Shown: piece after piece, positions 1-8,000 of the stretch
Position numbering within the stretch: the stretch's first letter is position 1
Layout: each line of letters starts with the position of its first letter
DNA from: a virus
Direction: 5' to 3' (one strand)
IMG/VR virus record: IMGVR_UViG_3300027336_000001
Coordinates: 62,001 to 126,000 of that record
Length of the DNA stretch: 64,000 bases
Notes under the pieces: generated by a model
Databases searched by the model: none
What the model saw: the letters and a program-made list of their open reading frames with translations, nothing else
What the model was told of the DNA's origin: nothing
Position numbers and translations under genes: made by a program

Positions 1-114
1 TCTAATAATGAAGATAAAGAAAGAAAAGCTATACTTAAGACAATAAATGAAGAAAATATTATGTATTTAAAAACTCGTTTAGGTATAACAGATGAAAGCA
101 CAGAAGGATGTTAG
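1..114 (+). CDS. C-terminal end of an unknown protein (partial)
   Basis: The frame is open from the window edge and ends at a TAG stop at 112-114, giving the last 37 residues of a protein. The visible tail is highly charged, rich in Lys and Glu, probably helical, and ends TDESTEGC. Nothing in it identifies a family. The stop overlaps by four bases the stop of the convergent gene at 111-380. The start and most of the protein lie outside the window. Confidence 0.6.
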   Translation, partial: SNNEDKERKAILKTINEENIMYLKTRLGITDESTEGC

Positions 115-380
115 CACATTAAAGTAGTATGCTTTCTTAAAAAAGCACCTAAAGTTTCTTTGTTAATGATCCAAGAGTTGCTAGGTTTGTATCGATATTC
201 AAAACGAATAGAATATTTATTAGGCTGGTCTTTAATATCTGTGATAAAAATCTTATCATAAAATTCATTTACATCTGCAAGGTAGACGACCAAAGCATCT
301 GATTCATTTTTGAGATTAGATACAAGAATATCTGAATGTTCAATATTATCATAAATGATTTCAAGCAATTCATTAATCAT
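111..380 (-). CDS. small acidic protein of unknown function
   Basis: This is an 89-residue acidic protein. The start at 380 is supported by an AAAGGA ribosome binding site about seven bases upstream. I do not recognise the family. Its general build (N-terminal helix, central strands with aromatic residues, short C-terminal helix) resembles the other small acidic proteins of this window at 10429-10764, 12188-12574 and 51311-51580, but I see no shared motif strong enough to call homology. It stands alone in the gap beside the UvrD-type helicase gene and is read in the same direction. An inverted repeat lies about 55-85 bases upstream of the start. Confidence 0.65.
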   Translation of the reverse strand: MINELLEIIYDNIEHSDILVSNLKNESDALVVYLADVNEFYDKIFITDIKDQPNKYSIRFEYRYKPSNSWIINKETLGAFLRKHTTLMC

Positions 381-433
381 TTTAAATCCTTTGTTTAAGT
401 TGGATATGCTTATAACAAAAGATTTAGATAGGT

Positions 434-464
434 GACATAGTTTTTTGTGATACCTGCCTATGTC
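434..464. promoter_or_regulatory. inverted repeat in the gap between the helicase gene and a small gene
   Basis: GACATAG at 434-440 and CTATGTC at 458-464 form a perfect 7-base inverted repeat with a 17-base loop that begins with six T. It lies downstream of the helicase gene stop (537) and upstream of the small gene starting at 380. Read on the minus strand it could be a weak terminator for the helicase gene or an operator for the small gene. It is short, so it may be chance. Confidence 0.35.
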
Positions 465-536
465 ATACAGACGGAAAAGCTAATGGATACTAGCAATCAC
501 AAAAAAATAGAATACTGATAATTTTTAAAAAAGCAA

Positions 537-3500
537 TTATTTTTCAAATACCATAGCATGAATAAGATTTGAAAAATCAAGAGAAGATGTCTTATCTTGA
601 GATTCTTTTTGTGGAATACAGCCTTCTTCAATAAATCTTGATACAGGAACAGTAACATATTTCCAAGTTTTATTAGCTGAATCCCAAGTTCTCTTAACAT
701 TAGTAGCAAGTACTCTAACAGAATCTTGACCACGAGTAAGAGCAACATAAGCTAATCGTCTTTCAGATGCTACTTCAGCTTCATGCTCTTTATCTGTCAT
801 TTCTTCTTTTTTATCTCTTGGGAATTGACTAGAGAAAATGGTGGTTAGGTTTTTACATTCCAAACCTTTCCATTGGTGCATGGTGTCAATAAGCATACCT
901 GTATTCTTTTCTTTAGCTTCAGCGACTTGAGTAATATATTTAGTAATTTCTTTCATCGCATCTCTTAAAGTAGTGATAGCTGGATTATCTCTAAAATTGA
1001 TAAGAGATTTCATAATATCTAAATCTGCTGATGTATCTTCAGCCTCCTCATCCTCTGCACCATCTGATCTAGTTTTTGGGAAAAAGGCTTCAGCGAAATC
1101 TCTAAGTTTTTCTCTTTGTGTTGCTCTATCAATCACCTTTTTTTGATCTTTTAACAGCAATAAAGAATTAAAACAATCTATAGGACTACCTGTAATTCGT
1201 CTAGCTTGTTTAAGAGTTCTAAGATAAACTTCAACATTTTTACGAACAGATGTTTCAGTGATAGGAAAATTATCCTCAGAAAGATCAGTTAAGAGATTAA
1301 CATTCTTTTTACTTTGCAATAAATCCCTAACAACAACATTGAAGTTCTTTTCACCTAAAAAGTAAGTGGGTCCTGTGTTATGCAAAGTTAAAACATAGTT
1401 ATTAAGTTCATCTACAGCAGAATCAGGCAAACTAATAAAATTTAGCCATTTGAATACATTCTTAAAATTGCTTTTCATTAAAGGATTGGTTTGTGATCGG
1501 AAAGGAATCTTTTCTTTTAATGCTTGCAATAAGAAAGGATATGCTTCTCTCTTAGATCTAGTAGCAACACCATAATCTTCTGCTTTTCCACCTAATTCAA
1601 TATGTGTTTTAATTTCTTCTATTAAGCGAATAGCATCACTATTAAAAGTAGTATCAGGTGTTACTTCATAATAAATAGAACCTGTGCCTTTAGCTGGAAC
1701 AGAAACACAAGTCATAGGAATTTGTTCATTATAAGAGATGAGTTTATTAGCAGTATCTACAATATCACCACCACTTCTAAAATTGGTAGGAATGATAGCA
1801 GTTTGGAAACCACCATTAAGAAGATCAGATTTACCAATAAATTCTTTAGGTGTAGCACCTCTAAATTCATAAATCGCTTGTTTATCATCACCAATCAAAA
1901 CATAAGATTCTGCTCTCATGCGACCATAAACTTTAGATTTAACATCAGGTTTATTTTGATCTTTCACAACGAGTTGCATTTCATCATCTGTATATTGCAT
2001 TAAGTTCGCAGGATTGATAGTGCCTGCAATTAAACCAAAGAAGATATGTTGAGATTGATTTAAGTCTTGTGCTTCGTCCACCATGATATGAGAATATTGT
2101 CTTTGTAAAGATGCTAAAAGAGCAGGTTTCTTTACAAGTAATCCAATGGTCTTAACAAGTTGGTCATCACCACTGCAATAACCTCTAAATGTAGTATCAT
2201 TTTCTTTAAGCCATAAATAAGCACCATAGACTGCGACTAAAGCATTATTAAGAAAGTTAGGTGGCAACATTTCTTTAACTTGTTTTACAGACATTACATT
2301 GTTGTAAAATTGAGATACTTTTTTATGAAACCAATCAGATTGTCTTTTATCTGTGTAGTTTTCCATATCTTTTTCTAAACTATATAATTCTTGAAACAAT
2401 TTATTATTCTTTAAAATGTTCTTTTGAACTTCAATATCAGATCCATTTAAACCTAAATTAAACCACATATTGGCAGGTGTATTTTTAAAATATGGTGAGT
2501 CTTTCGCTGGCAAACCTTTTTCACTTTTATCAGCTTCAGCTTCAAGATCTTCAAAGTTTTTAGCAGATGTTTTATTTGATTTACCAAACTTTTGAAGTCT
2601 TTCTAAATTCTCAAGTTTATCTTGAGCAAGTAATTTACCAAAAACTTTCTTGCCTCTTTCAGAATTGATCATGCTATTAAGATATTCTTTTTGACTAGCA
2701 TCTAGATCATAAGGCAAGATTTTATTTTTTTGAATGACATTCAAGAGAGCAATATCTTTAGCTAAAACTTGTTTTTCTTGAGGATTTGTATTTGGATCAT
2801 TCATGAAATAGTTAGCATATCCCATAAAGTTATTGATGATCTGAATATAGTTATTAATGTCTTGTTCTGTATATTGATCAAACATAGGCTTATTAGAAAA
2901 TTTGCCTACTTGATTTTTAGGAACATTAGGTGACATTTCAATTTGATTAAGAGCAATATCCACTAACTTGCCGTCTAAAGCATGATCTACTTTATTATTG
3001 TCTTTGGTATTCTTCATTAAAATTCTATATGCAATAGAATGTGATGTACCAAAACCATCACCATAGATAGCACCTTCACCTGCAAATTCAGGTTTTTGGA
3101 TTCTTTCTTTTAATTCAATAGCAGAGTTTCTAGTAAAAGATGTTGCCATGATTTTATTAGCAGGTACACCTTTTTCTTTAATAAGCCATGCAACACGACC
3201 TGCAAGAACACGAGTTTTACCTGAGCCTGCACCTGCGGCGATGATTGCTTTACCTTCTACAGTCATAGCAAGTTCTTGTTCAGGTGTTAGATTTAATCTT
3301 TTACCTGTTTCAGTGATATGTGTATCTGTACTGTGAATGGTGCTTGTTAAAGAATTTAAAATACTTTTAGCATCTTTACCTTCATTTTCATAAATTTCAG
3401 TGATGAGTGCTTGAAGTTTTTCTCTTCTTGCATCTTGAATATCAATATATTCTTTAGTGTTTGGATTTAAAGATCTAGCTTTTGTATCAAACTCTCTGAT

Positions 3501-4106
3501 TTCAGTAGCAATATTGATATAGCTTTCTTTGATCGCAATCATTTGATCTAATTTTTCCACTTCACTTGAATTGGTAATATTAGCATCAATCAATTTCTTA
3601 ATCCAAGATGTAGGTGATTTGGCACTTGTCTTTAAATATAAGAATGATGGAATATTGATCAAATTTTTCAAACTTTGTTTGGTCTTTTTTTCAAGCACAC
3701 CTTGATTAATATCTTTAATGTAATTGATCATTAAAGGATCATTTTCACCAAACTTGAGAATTTCTGCACTGTTTGTACTTAAATATCTAAAACAGCTTTC
3801 AATTAAACCTATTCTAAGTTGTAAACTTTCAGAACTGTATGTTTTTTTAGCTGAACGATATTTAGTGTAAAGTGGATTGAGTTTTTGTACTGTTGATACA
3901 ATCTCATCAAAAAACAGTCCACCAATTTCATTGATGCCATTAATGTTTAAACGATATAGTTCAAAACCTTCTGCTAATAAATCAGCAGGCATCTCTGTAC
4001 CTAATTCTACACATCTATCTAAAATCAAAAGAAATCTGCTCAAATCTAGCAGTGTCTTTTTATCAACGATTTCATCTTGTTCGTCATTTGCTCTTTTAAT
4101 TGCCAT
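537..4106 (-). CDS. UvrD/PcrA-type superfamily 1 DNA helicase with long N-terminal extension
   Basis: This 1189-residue protein carries the ordered motifs of an SF1A helicase, which would unwind DNA 3' to 5' using ATP. The Walker A is AGAGSGKT near residue 290, preceded by a TPEQ element. DEAQD lies near 677, GDDKQAIYEFRG near 739, HQWKGLE near 1074 and YVALTRG near 1120. All catalytic residues look intact. UvrD-family enzymes are usually 650-750 residues. The excess here is an N-terminal region of about 270 residues that I cannot place and a large insert between motifs Ia and II. The start MAIKRAND has a clear AAGGAT binding site. The gene at 4128-4967 lies just upstream in the same direction, probably in one transcript. 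A role in phage DNA replication or repair is inferred. Confidence 0.93.
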   Translation of the reverse strand: MAIKRANDEQDEIVDKKTLLDLSRFLLILDRCVELGTEMPADLLAEGFELYRLNINGINEIGGLFFDEIVSTVQKLNPLYTKYRSAKKTYSSESLQLRIGLIESCFRYLSTNSAEILKFGENDPLMINYIKDINQGVLEKKTKQSLKNLINIPSFLYLKTSAKSPTSWIKKLIDANITNSSEVEKLDQMIAIKESYINIATEIREFDTKARSLNPNTKEYIDIQDARREKLQALITEIYENEGKDAKSILNSLTSTIHSTDTHITETGKRLNLTPEQELAMTVEGKAIIAAGAGSGKTRVLAGRVAWLIKEKGVPANKIMATSFTRNSAIELKERIQKPEFAGEGAIYGDGFGTSHSIAYRILMKNTKDNNKVDHALDGKLVDIALNQIEMSPNVPKNQVGKFSNKPMFDQYTEQDINNYIQIINNFMGYANYFMNDPNTNPQEKQVLAKDIALLNVIQKNKILPYDLDASQKEYLNSMINSERGKKVFGKLLAQDKLENLERLQKFGKSNKTSAKNFEDLEAEADKSEKGLPAKDSPYFKNTPANMWFNLGLNGSDIEVQKNILKNNKLFQELYSLEKDMENYTDKRQSDWFHKKVSQFYNNVMSVKQVKEMLPPNFLNNALVAVYGAYLWLKENDTTFRGYCSGDDQLVKTIGLLVKKPALLASLQRQYSHIMVDEAQDLNQSQHIFFGLIAGTINPANLMQYTDDEMQLVVKDQNKPDVKSKVYGRMRAESYVLIGDDKQAIYEFRGATPKEFIGKSDLLNGGFQTAIIPTNFRSGGDIVDTANKLISYNEQIPMTCVSVPAKGTGSIYYEVTPDTTFNSDAIRLIEEIKTHIELGGKAEDYGVATRSKREAYPFLLQALKEKIPFRSQTNPLMKSNFKNVFKWLNFISLPDSAVDELNNYVLTLHNTGPTYFLGEKNFNVVVRDLLQSKKNVNLLTDLSEDNFPITETSVRKNVEVYLRTLKQARRITGSPIDCFNSLLLLKDQKKVIDRATQREKLRDFAEAFFPKTRSDGAEDEEAEDTSADLDIMKSLINFRDNPAITTLRDAMKEITKYITQVAEAKEKNTGMLIDTMHQWKGLECKNLTTIFSSQFPRDKKEEMTDKEHEAEVASERRLAYVALTRGQDSVRVLATNVKRTWDSANKTWKYVTVPVSRFIEEGCIPQKESQDKTSSLDFSNLIHAMVFEK

Positions 4107-4127
4107 TTTATAACATCCTTTTTTATG

Positions 4128-4967
4128 TTAAATGTTGTAATCTTTTAAAAGACCTAAAAGTTTTTGTTTTTCTTCATTTGACAGTTTAATACCTTGTCTT
4201 GCTTTATTAATCATAATCAAAGTATATGTCTTATCCACAGGTGATGCTACTTCTGTTAAAGCTACCAATCTTGCCATTGCTCTTTCTTGTTCAGGTGTCA
4301 TTACAATACCTTTAATAGCAGATGGAGCATCTGTATATGTCTTTGGTGTAGATACAGGTCTTTCATAAGTAGGTCTACTTGGCTCAAATGATGGTCTAGG
4401 TTCAAATGATGGTCTAGGTTCAAAGGTTTTCTTTGGTTCTGCTTTGTTTCTTAAAAACTTAGCAATCGCATCTTCCTGAGCAACAGTCAAAATATTATTA
4501 TTTGTGACTTTTTCGTGCATACTAGTTAAGAAAGTATTCTTTTCCCAACCATAAACACTTTCAATATCTTCTAACAGATTTTTCTTATATTCTACACGAT
4601 CTTCAATCTCTGCAATCCTGTCATAAAAACCTTTGGCATTGTTATACACAGAAGACCAATGCTCTACACCATCTTTCCATGTTTTTTTCCAATTTAAAGT
4701 TCTTTTGAAATGTGAACGATCTGCATCTTTCTTATTTAATAACTGCTTTGTTACTAAACTCACAAGACTTAACTTCATTGAACCTTCAGCATATCCCATA
4801 GATCCACTGCTTGCAGTTTGTGTAGATGATAGCTTAACTGCTACTACATCTGATAAATGAATATAGTAGATACCTGCCATTCGTGGATCTTTTGTCCATT
4901 TATTTGGCAAACTATCTAACCATTCTTCCAATTCTTCTCTTGTAATATCAACATAAGAAACAGGCAT
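4128..4967 (-). CDS. unknown protein with proline-rich linker, upstream of the helicase
   Basis: This 279-residue protein has three visible parts. Residues 1 to about 110 form a domain with the stretches VVAVKLSSTQT, MKLSLVSLV and FKRTLNWKKTW. I have a vague memory of similar stretches in other phage and plasmid proteins but no function for them. A linker near residues 180-215 repeats the unit FEPRPS two to three times and continues with more Pro and Arg. The C-terminal end is helical. The gene ends 21 bases before the helicase start and is transcribed the same way, so a joint role in DNA transactions is plausible but unproven. The start at 4967 follows an AAAGGAT binding site. Confidence 0.75.
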   Translation of the reverse strand: MPVSYVDITREELEEWLDSLPNKWTKDPRMAGIYYIHLSDVVAVKLSSTQTASSGSMGYAEGSMKLSLVSLVTKQLLNKKDADRSHFKRTLNWKKTWKDGVEHWSSVYNNAKGFYDRIAEIEDRVEYKKNLLEDIESVYGWEKNTFLTSMHEKVTNNNILTVAQEDAIAKFLRNKAEPKKTFEPRPSFEPRPSFEPSRPTYERPVSTPKTYTDAPSAIKGIVMTPEQERAMARLVALTEVASPVDKTYTLIMINKARQGIKLSNEEKQKLLGLLKDYNI

Positions 4968-5035
4968 TTTTATATCCTTTGTGAAAAATAAGTTTACTAT
5001 TAGGTTATTCTTTTAATGATTATTAAATTTTTAAA

Positions 5036-5057
5036 CCTTTGTTAAACTTAACAAAGG
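5036..5057 (+). promoter_or_regulatory. perfect inverted repeat holding the ribosome binding site of the giant surface gene
   Basis: CCTTTGTTAA at 5036-5045 and TTAACAAAGG at 5048-5057 are perfect complements separated by two bases. The AAAGG at the end of the right arm is the only good ribosome binding site for the ATG at 5069. As RNA this would fold into a hairpin of eight to ten base pairs that hides the binding site. As DNA it is also a good dimeric operator. Either reading implies control of the downstream gene. Confidence 0.6.
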
Positions 5058-5068
5058 TAGATCCATAT

Positions 5069-8000
5069 ATGAACAAAACATTTTTTCTTTTTCTCTTGAT
5101 ACCTTATGTTGCATTCGCTCAACTTAAAGTATCTACTATTCCTTATGTGCAATCTAATCCTGATATTCCACATATCGCAGTAAATGGTTTACCTACTCAT
5201 TTACAAGCTATTGCTGAAGGATGTAACTCTTATTCTTATCGTTGGGATGTAAATGGTGATGGTGATTTTAATGATGCTAGTGAAACAAGTACATCAATCG
5301 CTGGTAATTCATTTTTTGCACCTTTACATTTAGCATATCAATATCCTAATGCTTTAGGTAATACTTATATTTATCCTAAAGTAGAAGTGACTTGTGGCAG
5401 TGAAATTGCCACAGCTACTATGCCTGTTCTTATTCATGTAGATCGTATCTGTGATAATTACTATAATGATCCTTTAAATGCAAATTGCACAGCGAACGAT
5501 GGCAACCTAAATCTTACAAGACAAATTTATTCTAGTAGAGCAGTAGATATAGCCTTATGGTATTTATTTAGACAAGCTATCCATAAAGGCAATGATTCAC
5601 TTGGACATAATGAACATCTTTGTTATGTAGCAGGTAATCAAACTTTATATTCCACAGGTATGGCATTAAATGTTTTTTTAAGAAGAGGACATGGCTTTGG
5701 TCTTAATAGAGATAATGATCCATATTATAGACACTTTACTCAATGTGGACTACATTCTATTTTATCTACAATGCAATTAAAGAACATAGGATTTACAGAT
5801 ACAGATACATTAGGTAATGCAGGTAAAGGAATGGAATTTGTTGCGACTAATAATTTAAGTGCTTGGTTTTGGTCTAGCTATGAATCAACAGCATGGTCTG
5901 AGCCTTTGGCAAATTTTGGCAACTCATCTTATATTTCACCTGTAGGTAGACAAGGTATTTTTGGCAATGATCTTAAAAATATTGGTCAAGACATTATAGA
6001 TGGTCTTTTACAATGTACTACATCTGATGGTGCATGGTTTTACACTTGCAGTAATATGGCAGGTGTTACAGACGATGCCTCAACAAATGGTTGGGCACCT
6101 GAAGCCATTCGTATTCTTAAAAGAAAATTTAATAATGTAGATTATGAAAGTTTTAAAACAAAACAAAGAGATTGGCTGTCACTTTATTGTCCAAATGGTA
6201 TATGTTATTATGATGGAAATGGTAATGGCAAACTAGCAGGTAATACTCTTGTTGGTTATGGCTGGACAGAAAACGAGGATTTAAATACAAATGCACAAGT
6301 TAATGCTTCTATTAATGCTATCCAATCTTGGTATGTTACTGATAACAGCCATTGGGGTCTTTACTACATCTATGCTTCTACAAAAGGTCTTAGATCTTTT
6401 TCGCCAGAAATAACTTATTTACCTAATGGTACTCATTGGTCTAATGAATATACAGATTTCTTTCTCACAGGTAAAAATGCCACTAAAAATTCTAATGGTG
6501 CATCTAAACAACAAGCTAATGCGACTTGGACTTGGACAGGTAATTGGCTATGGGCAGGTTCTTTCTCTACTAATGAAAAAACATCTGTTATTACTCAAAT
6601 CATTCAATCATGGTTAGAAGTTCAACCTTATGCCAAAGCAACACCACAATTAATATCACCTAACACACCTGTCACTTTTGATCATTCATGGTCTTATGCA
6701 CTTGATCCTGAAGTTAGCATTGTGCAATTTAAATGGAATGTTGTAGATGATTTATTAACAGAAGATCTTAATGCGAATGGTAAGATAGACAGTAATGAGA
6801 TCGTATGGGATTTTACTACTAATGATCTAAATGAAAAATTTACATATACATATACAAATGATGTCAGTTGGGGACAAACCATTAAACAAAAAGTCATTTT
6901 AAGAACGATTGATAATCTTAATCGTATTGTAGATGATGAAAATGCAGTATCTATAAGCATCAGTAAATATAACCATGCACCTATTGCTATTGCTCAAACC
7001 TTTACAGGATATACAGGTCAAACCATCACTTTAAATGCTAACCTGTCTTATGATGCAGATAGCAATCAAGATCCTTATCCAAACCATCCTAAAGATTTTA
7101 TTTCTTCTGTGGAATTTGATTCAAACCTTGATGGAGTTTTTACTACAAGCGAATCGTCTTATCTAGTACCTAATAACTTATCTAAGATTTCTATACCTTT
7201 TAAAATTTGTGATGATGGTCAATGGACAGATGCTTGTCTTGATGGTGTAGAAAAAACAGATTGCTCTTTATGTAGCTTTGGATCTGTAATTGTTAATATC
7301 TTGCCAAATACACAGCCACCTGTCATTGTAGAAGATGTTCTTAATAATCTTATTAATCTTAACCAATCATTTGATCCTGAATCTTTAAGTGTGTCTTATC
7401 AAGTAGAAGTCTTATCAGGACAAGGCAGTTTAAATGAGATTTCCACAGGCATTTATGAATATATTCCTATAGGTGATGGATTTAGAGTAGATACGATTAA
7501 AATCACAGCCACAGATGCAGGTGGTCTTGTTTCAACAAAAAACATTTATATCGAAGTGCCAAACCTTCCACCTGTCATTCAAGAGATTTCAGTTGAACAT
7601 AGAAATCTAAATCCTATCATTTCATCCGTGCAAATAGAAAAACAAGGAAATGGATTTTATGAGATTCAAGTTTATGCACAACCAAATCCTTTAATAGAAG
7701 TGAGAGCCTTAGCTACGATTACAGATTATGATCCATTTATCACAGCAACCTTTAATGACAATATTGTTATAGATACACCACCATATATAACACCATATAT
7801 ATTAAGCACAGGTACAGGTATTTTTACTTTAAATGCTTTTGATGGTTCAGATGCTAGTGAAACAGTTAGTAAACCTTATTCATTTGAGAAAGCAAGTAGT
7901 TTAATCTATACTATAGATATAAATGACAGTGCATATTTAGAAGTAGTAAATAGCAGTCTTAATACATATACCTTTAAAGCGAGCAGTGATACAACACCTG

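Noticed and set aside
1316-1340. TTGCAATAA word as a sixth conserved promoter copy
   Set aside because: It lies inside the helicase gene, and the bases 17 downstream do not read TGTT. Similar words at 16165 and 61330 fail the same test.
4380-4430. Direct repeat in the DNA near the FEPRPS units
   Set aside because: It is explained by a repeated protein linker in the gene at 4128-4967, not an independent DNA element.
6426-6617. Plus-strand open frame of 63 codons
   Set aside because: It lies entirely inside the giant surface gene in another frame, has no binding site, and encodes a biased Leu/Ile-rich chain, so it is a shadow.
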